This document shows, piece by piece, positions 33,038 to 43,600 of a DNA stretch of 64,000 nucleotides. Below the pieces are notes generated by a model. That model was not told the origin of the DNA. It ran no database searches and was given only the letters and a program-made list of their open reading frames with translations. Position 1 is the stretch's first letter. Each line of letters starts with the position of its first letter. Source of the DNA: Phocoena phocoena (taxonomy: Eukaryota > Chordata > Mammalia > Artiodactyla > Phocoenidae); NCBI RefSeq assembly GCF_963924675.1, contig NC_089220.1, positions 48,742,639-48,806,638 on the forward strand. Reading direction: 5' to 3'. A program made the position numbers and the translations under genes.

Positions 33038-34554
33038 ATCAGTTCAATTCAATGCTCCAGGAACAACCAAATTCCTTCTATACAAAAGAACATAAATGTG
33101 CTATCAGGAACATCACTGATGGTATGAAGAGCTCCCATGTCCTGGCTGCAGCACAATCAGACTCTTTAATCCCCAGAGAATGGGGGTCTTCCTGTCACCT
33201 CAGAAGAGCCCTTGCTCTCTGAGGAAGCATCAGCATAAATGTCTCTGGGCTTCATCACGCTGTCTTCTCAGACTGGATTTAGAATTCAAATCCAGCCTAT
33301 CCTCAGCTTTCTACTGTCCCTGCCGCCTCAACTTCTGGCTTCCCGCTCTCTCTTCCGGTTCCAACTTGGCCTTTATTTTCTTGGTTCTCACATCAGCCAC
33401 CATCAGGCTATCTTCTGCATAGGGGTCAATACTACAAAGGAACATGAAAGCATTCCAGTTGGCCACAGCTCAAACAACCAGCCACAACAGAAATCAAATG
33501 AGAGATTCAAGTAGACAATGTGGAGCCTCAAATTCTATAAGTCTGAGGACTTTTGTGTCCATGGTCATTCTGTGATTTCATTATTAAAACAATCTGAGAT
33601 CAATATTAGATGAATTCCCAGCAAATGAAGAATATTGTTTAGAACAGAACGCTAATGATTAACTTTCCATAGGCCAGATTCTTTATTAGTGAACTTGATT
33701 TATAATAACTAAGACCATTTAAACACTGAGTTTTTCAAACTAGTAGTCAAATAAATCAACCCTAAGCTACCATTTTACAATTATTGAACTGAACCCCCCA
33801 GAAAATGTTTTCATGACAACCTCCAGAATGGATAAGTTGTGGTGAGCCAGGTGACCCACAGACACTACCACTGGTGAGATTGTCAAGGGGCACGTCCCTT
33901 CTGTAAAGTGGTAGTGTACTGGCTTTGCTAGTCAAGTCCTTCAGGGTTATAAGGAGGATCTGTGCACCAATTATTAACAAACAAAAAAGTTTATTGCAGA
34001 GAAACATGGGAAGGTTCAGCAAAATGGAAGAGGGGGGCATTACCAGCAGCCTAGATACTCAGGGCCAACTGCAATGTGTAGATTCATTAATAATTAGTGC
34101 CATTTGCTTACTATTACTCTAGACAAAGCAACAACCTTCAACAATCTCTTTGATCATCTCATATTTATAAATAATTTTTAGAATAGGGATTTGATTGGGC
34201 CATATAGCATTGCATGGTATGGAGGGACTTAATGGGTACAATCTCTCCCAATCTCCCAAAGGTGATTGGTTCCCTCATCCAAAGCCCATATAGCATGGCT
34301 TTCAGTTTCTGAATCTGGCCCAGTAGGTGGTAGCCAGTTAATACGAGGCTCCACTCTCTAAGAGAACAAGAACTAGTTAATGATTATAACAATAGCAAAA
34401 AGTTGGGAGGCCATTTTTCTTAAAAGATGGATGTGTAGGTGAATGGTCTTTAAAAATGTATGAATATCTCCTTCAGGCCATGTGATTCAAATGAGGGACA
34501 TGTGTATCAAACACTATAAAAATATTTAATCTCTTTGACTTCTTGAAAGTCTTT
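33038..34554. other. No gene seen; possible unresolved LTR-like part
   Basis: Positions 33980-34300 contain 'aaaaaagtttattgcagag' (a reversed AATAAA) and two reversed CCAAT boxes ('gattggg', 'gattggt'). A decayed antisense LTR is possible but I cannot place its ends or family. The rest is unremarkable. Confidence 0.3.
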
Positions 34555-34950
34555 GACTTTTGAGAATTTACCCTATGGAAAAATAACATGAGAGAAAAAA
34601 ATATGTTTGAAAATATGTTATAGTATTGTTTATAATACCCCCAAATCAGAAACAATCTAAATTCCCAGTAATAGATGTTCAGTGAACATTTTTATCATTA
34701 GCCATTAACTGTAACTATGAAACCATGTAAAAACTTGAAAGAAAAGGTAAACCAACTCCTAGGTGGGGGGAAAAATATCTACATAGATATAGATATTGAT
34801 ATATAAATAACTTAAAACGTAGCAAAAACATGGTAATACAGAGTTGAGAACCAGCATTAGATTTTCTGAAGTCATGAGAACATATAGCATGAGAAGAGGG
34901 GAGAACCAAGGATAGACTCTTGGGAAATAGAATCAATTAAGGGATAGTCA
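34555..34950 (+). mobile_element. L1M-type 3' fragment
   Basis: 'gaatttaccctatggaaaaataacatgag', 'tagtattgtttataatacccccaaatcagaaacaatctaaattcccagtaatag' follows the L1M 3' UTR ('ttgtttataatagc...ggaaacaacctaaatgtcc'). The 3' limit is unclear. Confidence 0.6.
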
Positions 34951-34951
34951 G

Positions 34952-35215
34952 TGCTATGGACTGAATTGTGTTCTCTACAAAATTCATATGTTGAAGCCCA
35001 TATCCCCAATGTTATTGTATTTGAGATGGAGCCCCTGGGAGGTAATTAGGCTTAGATGAGGTCATGAGGGTGGGGCTCTCATGATGAAATTAGTGCCCTT
35101 ATATGGAGAGATACCAGAGAGCTTGCTCTCTCTCTCCACCATGTGAGGACAGGGAGATGATGGCTGTCTACAAGCCAAGAAGAGAGTCCTCAAGAGGGTA
35201 GAAAGATATAGAAGA
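34952..35215 (+). mobile_element. MLT1-type (MaLR) LTR, 3' part decayed
   Basis: It begins 'tgctatggactgaattgtgttc' then 'aaaattcatatgttgaagccc', 'ggtcatgagggtggggctctcatgatg', 'ccaccatgtgaggacagggagatgatggctgtctacaagcc'. After about 35215 the similarity fades into A/G-rich sequence; the element may extend to about 35370. Confidence 0.85.
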
Positions 35216-35457
35216 GGATAGAAGAAAATTGAACCAAGCACTGTGGAGAATCAGAGAGAAAGACAACCAGGGGCATGAAGAAAAATGACCAGGCAACATG
35301 GGGCCTGAATGAGATTAGAGTACATAAAATAAATGAGTAATGGCACTAATCTCTGTGGTTAGTGATTCTTCTTTAGCAGCCCAGACACAGGCACAGAATC
35401 AGCAGATCTTATGATTGGCCCAGGGTGGGAAACCCAGCAGTTTGTCAGAGCAAGCGG

Positions 35458-35481
35458 GTGGGGGGGGGGGGTGTGTGTGTT
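35458..35481 (+). repeat. G12 run followed by (TG)n
   Basis: An uninterrupted G homopolymer of about a dozen bases followed by TGTGTGTG. Prone to slippage and to sequencing error. Confidence 0.9.
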
Positions 35482-35659
35482 ACTGTTCACTAAAACTCTG
35501 ACTCAACCCTTAATTTATTTATCAAACATTTAACACAATGAACCAGGGCATTCTTTCCTTCAAACTTCCTCCACAAATTAAAAAATAATAGTAATATCTG
35601 AATGAATAAGGGTTCCCTGTTAATTCAGTATGGACCAGCACTGGAATAAGGGATGGCAG

Positions 35660-35743
35660 ATTGGATTTTATCCATCTCTGGAAATATACCCAAGGAAACA
35701 ATTCAAGAAGCAGATGAAAATTATTCATAAAAACTTTCATCAC
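35660..35743 (+). mobile_element. L1M 3' fragment, left of SINE insertion
   Basis: 'ctggaaatatacccaaggaaacaattcaagaagcagatgaaaattattcataaaaactttcatcac' matches the L1M 3' region. It continues after the SINE with 'aacattatttaattagcaaattgagaaaag' (35965-36005), as in 'tcatcacagcattatttataatagc' of the intact sequence. Confidence 0.7.
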
Positions 35744-35964
35744 GGGCTTCCCTGGTGGCGCAGTGGTTGAGAGTCCTCCTGCCGATGCAGGGGACACGGG
35801 TTCGTGCCCCGGTCCGGGAGGATCCCACATGCCGCGGAGCGGCTGGGCCCGTGAGCCACAGCCGCTGAGCCTGCACGTCCAGAGCCTGCGCTCCACAACG
35901 GGAGAGGCCGCAACAGTGAGAGGCCCGCGTACCACAAAAGAAAAAAAAAAAAAAATTTCATCAC
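35735..35964 (+). mobile_element. CHR-type SINE (CHR-2-like) with 9-bp TSD, inside an L1M fossil
   Basis: The element runs from 35744 ('gggcttccctggtggcgcag') to an A-run ending at 35955. The TSD 'tttcatcac' is perfect at 35735-35743 and 35956-35964. It keeps many CpGs and the typical B box 'ggttcgtgcc'. It is one of the copies closest to the apparent consensus, hence probably among the youngest. Confidence 0.97.
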
Positions 35965-36010
35965 AACATTATTTAATTAGCAAATTGAGAAAAGATTAGA
36001 AAATGTCATA
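35965..36010 (+). mobile_element. L1M 3' fragment, right of SINE insertion
   Basis: Continuation of the L1M part at 35660-35743 ('aacattatttaattagcaaattgag'). Confidence 0.6.
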
Positions 36011-36011
36011 T

Positions 36012-36165
36012 TTATGGCCATTCATTCATTTAAAAAATATTTATTGAGTTCTTACACTGTCCCACATACCATCTGATGCATGAAGGACATATTAGTGAAC
36101 AGAAGTAGCTTGCATTTTGGTGAGTAAAGACAGGTGCCAATCAAATAAATGAGTAAATACATTGT
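36012..36165 (-). mobile_element. Nested L2 fossil, part 1 (3' end), antisense
   Basis: 'ttcattcatttaaaaaatatttattgagttcttacactgtcccacatacc' and 'caatcaaataaatgagtaaatac' are the antisense L2 3' terminus and UTR. Part of one L2 continuing at 36644 and 38660. Confidence 0.8.
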
Positions 36166-36168
36166 ACG

Positions 36169-36641
36169 TTATTCTGGGCTGAATTGTGTTCCCAAAAAAG
36201 ATGTGTTGAAATCCTAACTCAGAATGTGACCTTATTTGGAAATAGGATCATTGCAGATGGAATTAGTTACATTAAATTGAGGTCATACTACAGTAGGGTG
36301 GACCCTTAATCCAATAGGACGGCATCTTTACATGAAGAAGTGAGAGACACAGAGGGAATACAGCCATGTGAAGATGAAGGCAGAATTTGAAACCATGAAT
36401 ATAAACCATGGAACTATAAACCAGAGTATAAACCATGGAATACAAAAGGATTGCCAGCCATCACCAGAAGCTAGGACAGAGGCAACGAACAGATATTTTC
36501 TCAGACCCACGGAAGGAACCAACTCTGCCCACACCTTGATGCCAGACTTCTAGACTCTAGAACTGGGAGAGAATAAATTTATGTTCTTCAAGCCACCCAG
36601 TTTGTGGTACTTTGTTATAGCAGCCTTAGGAAACTAATACA
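36169..36641 (+). mobile_element. MLT1-type (MaLR) LTR inserted in L2
   Basis: 'tctgggctgaattgtgttccc...atgtgttgaaatcctaac', 'aatgtgaccttatttggaaataggatcattgcagatg', 'gagagaataaatttatgttcttcaagccacccagtttgtggtactttgttatagcagcc' are MLT1 LTR blocks in order. The ends are slightly eroded and a TSD is not convincing. A 14-bp unit is duplicated inside. Confidence 0.92.
36400..36440. repeat. 27-bp-spaced duplication inside the MLT1 LTR
   Basis: 'tataaaccatggaa' occurs at 36400-36413 and at 36427-36440, with a third partial copy ('ctataaaccagag') between. Local slippage is the simplest origin. Confidence 0.9.
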
Positions 36642-36643
36642 TA

Positions 36644-37165
36644 TGCAAAATACATAGAAAAAGCAATATGGAGAAAAATAAAAACAAATAAGAGTGTGGG
36701 GAGAGAGTATTGGGTAGAGAGAATGCTCTTTATAAAGATTACTCAGGGAGAGCCTCACAGATAAAATGGTATTTGAACATATACTTGAAGCAAGGGAGGA
36801 CAGGCAGCTATCTGCGGGGAAACATAGCAGGTGAGGACACAGCCAAGCAAAGCTCCAAGGGGAGAGCAAGCTAGAAGCATGTGCAGCTGGAGCAGAGCGG
36901 ATGAGGGCCAGAGAGGTGGGGTTAGAGGCAGTGATGGAACATGGTGGCTTTTAAATAGCAGTGAGATTAGAATCCTTTCGAGTATTAACTGTCATGCGGC
37001 CAGGATAGAATCAGGGTAAGACCCATTAGGTGGCTATTGAAATCATTCAACCAAGAGATTGAATGATGGTGTGGGCCAGGGTGGCTGCAGCAAAGGTGAA
37101 ATGAGAGGTGACTTTCATCAGATTCTGGACATACTTGAAAGGCAGACTGGAGAACTGGTAGGATT
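36644..37165 (-). mobile_element. Nested L2 fossil, part 2, antisense
   Basis: 'gcaatatggagaaaaataaaaac', 'cagggagagcctcacagataaaatggtatttgaac', 'gagcagagcggatgagggccagagagg' and 'gaatgatggtgtgggccagggtggctgcagc' follow antisense L2 directly after the part-1 blocks. It ends at 'tggtaggatt' (37156-37165), which recurs at 38660. Confidence 0.8.
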
Positions 37166-37344
37166 TTCTTTTTAATCAAGAGAGTGTTAATGGAAATCCA
37201 GAAATCATTTTTTAAAATAACACGGTTTCATAATAAAATGCATTCACCAGATTATATATGAGGATACAGAAATTTTTGAAAATAAACAAACATTCTGAAA
37301 TGCTTTCAGCATTACTTTCAGATGGTTTTTATGTGACTGTTTAA

Positions 37345-37985
37345 AATACTCCTGGGTATATATCTGGAGAAAAATATAATTCGAAAAGATACAGGCACCC
37401 CAAAGTTCATTGCAGCACTATTTACAATAGCCAAGACATGGAAGCAACCTAAGTGTCCATCGACAGATGAATGGATAAAGAAGATGTGGTACATATATAC
37501 AATCGAATGTTAGCCATAAAAAAGAATGAAATAATGCCTTTTGCAGCAACATGGAAGGACCTAGAGATTACCATACTAAATGAAGTAAGCCAGGCAGAGA
37601 AAGACAAATATCATATGATATCACTTATATGTGGAATATAAAAAAAGGATACAAATGAGCTTATTTACAAAACAGAAATAGACTCACAGACATAGAAAAT
37701 AAACTTATGGTTACCAAAGGGGAGGGGGACGAGAGATAAATTAGGAGTTTGGGATTAAAACATAAACACTACTATATATAAAATAGATAACCAACAAGGA
37801 CCTACTGTATAGCACAGGGAAATATACTCAATATCTTGTAATAACCTATAATGGAAGAGAATATAAAAAAAGAATATATATATTTATATATGTGTCTAAC
37901 TGAATCACTTTACTGTACACCTGAAACTAACACAACATTGTAAATCAACTATATTTCAATAAAAATTTTTTAAAATAAAATAAAA
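37345..37985 (+). mobile_element. L1 ORF2 C-terminus and 3' UTR (5'-truncated)
   Basis: The coding part reads with L1 ORF2p-like phrases: 'HPKVHCSTIYNSQDMEAT' and 'AATWKDLEITILNEVSQAEK' with in-frame stops between. The 3' UTR ('aggacctactgtatagcacaggg...ctgaaactaacacaacattgtaaatcaactatatttcaataaaaa') is the same type as at 18420-18680. A 5'-truncated dead copy, about 640 bp. Confidence 0.95.
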
Positions 37986-38197
37986 TGTTAGCAGTAACTC
38001 TGTTTACTACTGCTGTTTGTTTTTATGCACATAGACTAAAAGGTTTACACTTAAAAGAGAAGATGCCTACCTCAATCACTTATGTCACATTAAGTCAAAC
38101 GACAAGTTTGAGCTTGTGTAATGTGGAAAATCTAATACATGTGAAAACTAATCCCAGTATCAAGAAATAAGATTATTATTATCAAGAAATAATGATA

Positions 38198-38404
38198 GGG
38201 CTTCCCTGGTGGTGCAGTGGTTGAAAGTCCGCCTGCCGATGCAGGGGACGCGAGTTCGTACCCCGGTCCGGGAGGATCCCACATGCCGCAGAGCGGCTGG
38301 GCCAGTGAGCCATGGACGCTGAGCCTGAGCGTCCGGAGCCTGTGCTCTGCAACAGGAGAGGCCACAGCAGTGAGAGGCCCGCATACCGCAAAAAAAAAAA
38401 AAAA
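38198..38404 (+). mobile_element. CHR-type SINE (CHR-2-like)
   Basis: Complete from 'gggcttccctggtggtgcag' to an A-run (38391-38404). Private changes include the B box 'agttcgtacc'. No clear TSD; low-complexity flanks ('agaaataatgata') hide it. Confidence 0.95.
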
Positions 38405-38539
38405 GAGGTTATTTTTAAGAAAACAGCAATCTGATTGTATTCTTAAGGCTTTCCACATCACAAGGACTGCTTTTCCTTAGGTGATTTATTAGTGCCTGGT
38501 CCTCATCTTGGTATGACATTATCCCCTTCTCTAGCTTTG

Positions 38540-38659
38540 GTCTTCTTTTTCCTTCTCGTTTCATTGAGATGTAATTGACATACAGCGTTGTATAAGGTGT
38601 ACAGCATAATGACTGGACTTACACATATTGTGAAATGATTCCCATGATAAGTTTAGTGA
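38540..38659 (-). mobile_element. L1 3' UTR fragment, antisense
   Basis: 'tttcattgagatgtaattgacatacagcgttgtataaggtgtacagcataatgactgg...tattgtgaaatgattcccatgataagtttag' is a typical antisense L1 3' UTR. It ends exactly where the L2 resumes. Confidence 0.85.
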
Positions 38660-39120
38660 TGGTAGGATTGGCTGAAGGGTTGAATGTGTGATATAAGAGT
38701 CAGAGAAAACCTCAGACATGGCATGAGCAGCTCAGGGATGGGGTTGCCATTTGCCGAGACGGGGAACCTGGGGTGCAGGTTCATTAGGAGTTTAGCTTTA
38801 GGCATATTAAGTTGACTGTGTCCATTAGTCATCTAAGTGGAGGTGGCAAATAGGCAGCTGTACGTGTGTCTAGTTTTGAGGCTAGAATTTGGGAGCTGGC
38901 AGTGGATTGATTGTATTTGAGGCCATGGTACTTGATGGGATCACCTGGCAAGTGAATGCACCTGGGGAAGGGAGGAGGCCTGAGGCCTTAGGACTGAGTT
39001 CTGGGGCACCTCCCACTGCTAGGAATTGGAGAGATGAAGATCTTCCACAAAAGAGATTTAGAAGATTCTCAGGATAACCGAGAGAGAGAGATGTCCCAGC
39101 CAAGTGAAGAAAATGTTTCA
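38660..39120 (-). mobile_element. Nested L2 fossil, part 3 (RT region), antisense
   Basis: 'gatggggttgccatttgccgagacggggaacctgg', 'aggcatattaagttgactgtgtccattagtcatctaagtggaggtggcaaataggcagctg', 'ccttaggactgagttctggggcacctcc' and 'gccaagtgaagaaaatgtttc' follow antisense L2 and pick up where part 2 stopped. The 10-bp 'tggtaggatt' at 38660-38669 repeats 37156-37165. Confidence 0.85.
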
Positions 39121-39124
39121 AAAA

Positions 39125-39425
39125 ACGAATGTTAAAATATGATGCAGCCATTAAAAATAATGTATTTTAATCTTAATGTTACAAAATAGGATGATGTAAT
39201 ATGAAGTGAGAAGAATCTAGGGCTCTGAACTGTATAGAGCATAATCTTAATTTTGTTCAAAGATCAAAACATGTTTAGGCCTAGAAAAATAGCCTGAAAG
39301 AAAATATAGCAATGTAAACAGTGATTTCTGAATTTTTACTTTAGGATAGCGTTTGTTTTCTGCCTTTATAGCAATTTCCAAGTTTTCTACTGTGAACTTA
39401 TTTTTTAATAAAATTATATATAAAA
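39125..39425 (+). mobile_element. L1M-type 3' end
   Basis: 'atgatgcagccattaaaaataatg', 'atagcctgaaagaaaatatagcaatgtaaacagtgatttctg' and 'ccaagttttctactgtgaacttattttttaataaaat' are L1M 3' UTR blocks. Confidence 0.75.
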
Positions 39426-39764
39426 CTTCAAAAAATCATAATAGCAAAGACTTTGGGATTCAGCCTTTTAAAAGTGAAAATATGTAACACTTGCGAAGTC
39501 TTTAAAGCAAGACAGTAGAAACTGTTGACATAGCGTGTGGCTGAGTTAATTTGGTAGACTTTACTTAGTTCTCTACTCAAAAAAAGAAAAAAGCAGGAAA
39601 GTATTTAAATTTTTTTCTTTTGTTTTCATTTGCATGGCAATTATCTCCTCCCAGAAAAGAGCAGTGTAATTAAAATAATATCTGATCATTTATATTCATT
39701 TAAAGAATCACTTCTATAGATATGGAGAAGCTGGCCTTCTATTTTTAAATGTTAGGGTTTGAGG
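39426..39764. other. No gene seen
   Basis: AT-rich spacer between two L1 fragments. No recognisable content. Confidence 0.4.
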
Positions 39765-40195
39765 GAAATAAGTCAGACAGACAAAGACAAATACTGTTCG
39801 ATCTCACTTACATATGGAATCTAAAAATCCAAACTCATAGGTACAAAGAACAGATTGGTGGCTGCGAGGGGTAGAAGTGGGCGAAATGGGGGAAGGTGGG
39901 CAAAAGGTACAAAATTCCAGTTGTAAACTAAACAAGTCCTGGGGATGTAATGTACAGCATGGTGACTATAATTAACAATACCGTACTGCATGTTTGCAAG
40001 TTGCTAAGAGAGGAGATCTTAAAAGTTCTCATCACAAGGAAAATAATGTAATTATGTGAGGGGATGGATGTTAACTAGACAGTGTAGTGATCGTTTTGCA
40101 ATGTATACATATATTGAATCATCACGTTGTACACTTTACACTTATGCAATGTTATATGTCAATTATATCTCAATAAAACTGGAAAAGAAAAGAAA
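39765..40195 (+). mobile_element. L1MA-like 3' end
   Basis: 'gaaataagtcagacagacaaagacaaatactgttcgatctcacttacatatggaatctaaa', 'gtcctggggatgtaatgtacagcatggtgactataattaac', 'gatgttaactagacagtgtagtgatcgttttgcaatgtatac' and 'tatgtcaattatatctcaataaaa' are the typical end of L1MA-class elements, well kept. Confidence 0.92.
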
Positions 40196-40239
40196 ATTTA
40201 AAAGCAAAAAACAAATGTTAGGATTTCCATGTAGCCTTG

Positions 40240-40345
40240 AATAGGACACTTAATAGGTCTGTGTCCTGGTTTTCTCGCCTGTGAAATGAGACCGATGGAC
40301 CCTCCCCACCCAATAGTGTGGTTGTTAAGACCATTAGACTAAGTT
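40240..40345 (+). mobile_element. Possible MIR fragment
   Basis: 'ggttttctcgcctgtgaaatgagaccgatgg...gtgtggttgttaag' loosely fits the sense MIR 'gtttcctcatctgtaaaatgggg...gttgttgtgagg'. Weak. Confidence 0.35.
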
Positions 40346-40778
40346 CAATTTGACACAGCATGGTTGTGAGACTGATGAGAGATAGGGGTGAGTCCCCATC
40401 TAGGTTCCGGCTTCACTGCCAGCACCAGCAACAACAGATGGCTTAGACCAGTCGGCTCACTTTTAACACCCATAAGTGGCCACACTACCTCTGCAGATGG
40501 GCCTTGAGGGCACAGCTCTTGCCCATCAGGCGAAGGAGAGGGTGGTTTCCAGCCAGGCCCCAGAAGTGCAGGTTTAATTTCTGATGCTGGTAGTGAGACG
40601 GGAGCCATTTACCCTGTTATTAGCCTGGTGAAGCCAGTGGTGGAGCTAAGCTCTGCCCACCCTGAGGCCTTGCCTGGGCATGTGCTGGAAGCCTCTTTGA
40701 ACAGCTTCAAATAACAACATTTTATGTCTCAAAATGCCACAAGCAATTGAGGGCAGTCTGGACTTAGCAGGCTGCATG

Positions 40779-40990
40779 TCTCTTTGTTTTATTTTATTGT
40801 ACTTTTTATTGAAGTACAGTTGATTTACAATGTTGTGTTCATTTCTGCTGTGCAGTAAAGTGATTCTGTTACATGTACACATTCTTTTCTTTTATGTTCT
40901 TTTCCATTATGGTTTATCATAGGATATTGACTATGGTTCTCTGCGCTGTACAGCAGGACCTTGTTGTTTATGCACATCTCTTTAAACAAA
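40779..40990 (-). mobile_element. Cetartiodactyl-type L1 3' UTR, antisense
   Basis: 'actttttattgaagtacagttgatttacaatgttgtgttcatttctgctgtgcagtaaagtgattctgttac' and 'ccattatggtttatcataggatattgactatggttctctgcgctgtacagcaggaccttgttg' are the reverse of the L1 3' end seen at 18420 and 37800. An A-run at 41014-41030 follows after a short gap. Confidence 0.92.
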
Positions 40991-41030
40991 TAGTTTATCG
41001 CTGATTCTTTTAGCAAAAAAAAAAAAAAAA

Positions 41031-41379
41031 CCCAGTGTAGGGGAGGTGAGGAGTGACACTAACAGAAATGACAGATGCAGGTATGAAAGTTCCAAACATA
41101 CCCTTTTCCTCTGACGTTAATTCCTCAGTAAAACATACACACAACTCAAGAACAAACACAACACAGACCTGGTCTCCACTCTACGAATTAGGAATAAGAC
41201 TGGATTTATGTCCCATAGACTCGAAGCTGACAGTTTTCCCCTGCCAAGAGCAGGGCAATTAGCAGAAGAGACAAGCCTTTTCTTTCTCTTGCGGAGTGGG
41301 GTGCCTGGAGAGGCTTTCTCAGTTCCAGGAGAAGGAGATGAGATTTGGGATCTATAACGCAGTCAGCCACTTGCAGACC
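41031..41379. other. No gene seen
   Basis: Apparently unique sequence with a short frame (41053-41262, +) of no recognised family. Confidence 0.4.
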
Positions 41380-41485
41380 TGCATGAGTTAGTCAACCATC
41401 GGGAGACCCAGCTCACTTCCTATTCCTGTAAAACTTGGGCTAATCATATCCGCGCCCAGGGTGGCTGTAAGGCTGAAATGCTGTA
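41380..41485 (+). mobile_element. Possible MIR fragment
   Basis: 'tgcatgagttagtcaacc...cttcctattcctgtaaaacttgggctaatcatatccgcgcccagggtggctgtaaggctgaaatg' fits the second half of sense MIR. Confidence 0.5.
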
Positions 41486-41999
41486 AGCACAGCTGGCTTT
41501 TTTGGCTCACATCTCCCATGTGCCTACGTTACATCAGCAGAGCCATTGCCCTTGTGCTTTTCAAGACCCCAGGTTACCTCTCGCAGCTGCTGTTCAATAA
41601 ACATCAGGTTCTCTCCTCCCCACACGTGCCCACCCCCAACTTTGAGCAGCTCGCAGCCTCCAACTTCAGTTTTCTATCTTCGGCTGTGTAATGGTGATGG
41701 CAATCCACTGCTGCTGCCCTAGAAAATCTTTCCTCATTAGTCCTGCCCCTCCGCTCAGCCAACTCTTGCCAAGCCCCTAGCTTTTCCAGCACTTGGGAAT
41801 TCTGAATCAATCTGCAATTCCTCCTCCTAGAATCCTTCCCCCAGGGTTCTGATCACATGTGAAACAAGTTTAGCCGTTGTGCAAATCAATTCTGTGGGCC
41901 AAGTTCCTAATGCAAAGTCTAACAGAAGCCAAGGGTGGGACTGGGAGAAAGAAGTGAGTGTGACAGCCCGTGGCAAGGGGGAGGGAAAGAAGGCTGTGT
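41486..41999. other. No gene seen
   Basis: No recognisable repeat or exon. Confidence 0.4.
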
Positions 42000-42150
42000 G
42001 ATCCACAGGAAAAACACTGGACCAGGAGTCAGGAGACTTAACGTCCAGTTTTAGCTCTACCCTTGAGTTCTGTGACTGTGGGTCACACACTTCCTATGTA
42101 TGGCTTCAGTATCCTCACATATGAGATCAGGAGGTCGGGACCAAATCAGA
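42000..42150 (+). mobile_element. MIR-family SINE fragment
   Basis: 'cactggaccaggagtcaggagacttaacgtccagttttagctctacccttgagttctgtgactgtgggtcacacacttcc' follows sense MIR (MIRb/MIR3-like), then 'tcagtatcctcacatatgagatcaggaggtc'. Confidence 0.7.
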
Positions 42151-43065
42151 CACTGCAAATAGGTAGCAGTGCTGCCGTCATTCACTCCCTCCCTCCCCCC
42201 ACGCCCATGGCAAACATCCCTGATCATTCAGTACAGTCTTTCCTGTGGAACCCAGACTAGCCCAAGCACTCCACACAGCCACCATCAAACCAGTGCTATT
42301 GGCACAGGAGACAAAAACGTCTTTGCAATCCCCGAGCTACGATCAGAAATCTCCCTTATTCTCCAACCAGTCTCTGCCTCTATGACACGGATTGCCTCCA
42401 AGTACAGGTTTGCTCGCTGATGAGCATCACCAAGAAGTAGGCGTCATGACTTTCCTAGAAATCAGCCATGCACACCTACAGTCCAATGCCCTTTAACACT
42501 GCAGCTCTGGGAAGACTAGGGATGGGTCCTGCCAGTGTGCCATGCGAAGGAAAACCAATCCTAACTATAACTCACAGTTGGGTGGAGTTTTCCCCAACCA
42601 CACCCGTGCATCGGGGTCTGGCCCTTTAAGACGACACTGACATTTTGTTGGAATTTCCAAAGAACATATCCCATGAGCCTCATTTCACCATGGATAATCA
42701 GACTAATTCCACAGATTCTACTGTGCCAAGTCCTTCCTTACTTGCTAGCTTCAGTGTCTGCTTTGGCCTCCTGCCCTGCCTGTGAAGCCCTGGCCTGCTC
42801 CACTGTAGATTCCACAGCACATGACCTTGACTCAACTCCATATCTGGCTCCAGCCATCTTGGGCTGATTTGGTGCCTCTCTCCCTCACCAACCAGGCAGG
42901 GCCTAGCAGCCCCGAACTGCTCTCTGTTGCCCCCTCTCCCCTAGGCATCCAACTCAAATGCAGATTCTAAACTGACTCTCCCCTGATGTATCTGACTTCT
43001 CACCACTTTGCCCATGAGCATGAAAGTGGCATCCAGCTTTGGGAATCTCCTGGCCCTCCTGGGTC
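42151..43065. other. No gene seen
   Basis: C-rich, apparently unique sequence. The last 300 bases may include decayed L2 upstream of the clear part. Overlapping frames (42063-42420, 42673-42867) carry no recognisable domain. Confidence 0.35.
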
Positions 43066-43069
43066 CGTG

Positions 43070-43600
43070 AAACAGTGTTATCTCTGCTATTCAACAGCCT
43101 TCAATGGTTTCAGTACTTCCCTTTTCTCATCTGCATTCCTCTACCTGCTTCTAAGGCCCTTGGTGACCCAGCCCATCCTACACACCTTCCAGAACACCTC
43201 CCAACCCTCAACTCAACTCACTCAGGTCTTCTTACTGTGCGATCAGCTCCCAAACCCCCTTCTGCTTCTGGCCACCAGACATTATGTTCCTTTTGCCAGG
43301 CACTTCCTGTCCTTTCTTAGACCCCAAATCTACCAATTCTTCACAATCCAGCTTATATCCCATCTCCTCTACGAAGCTTCCCCTGACTATACCAGGCCTC
43401 AGTTTTCACCTAACATTTAACTTTTACATCAGGAAATTTAGTACTTAATTATATGTTATTTCACAGGATTCATAAATGTTTTGTCAGTGTTGACCTTCAC
43501 TTCTCAACTAGAGTGAAAATTTTTTGAGGACAAGAAACTGCCACAGAACCTGGATGTCTCTCACTGGTGACATAACAAATCAATAAACACACGGTTAAGC
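43070..43600 (+). mobile_element. L2 LINE 3' end
   Basis: 'acagccttcaatggtttcagtacttccc', 'aggcccttggtgacccagcccatcc', 'ttttgccaggcacttcctgtcc', 'cctctacgaagcttcccctgactatacc' and 'actagagtgaaaattttttgaggacaagaaac' are L2 ORF2-end and 3' UTR blocks. The 144-codon frame at 42986-43420 lies partly on it and is not a gene. Confidence 0.8.

Noticed and set aside
33750..34400. A second ERV LTR (reversed AATAAA and CCAAT motifs)
   Set aside because: No TG...CA ends, no TSD and no interrupted host repeat to define the borders. Left as a possibility in the spacer note.
35522..35964. 137-codon minus frame
   Set aside because: Same SINE-derived peptide as elsewhere.
37345..37700. Functional L1 ORF2
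   Set aside because: Only the C-terminal end is present, with in-frame stops, and the element is 5'-truncated.
42986..43420. 144-codon plus frame
   Set aside because: Mostly L2 3' region; no start context or splicing.
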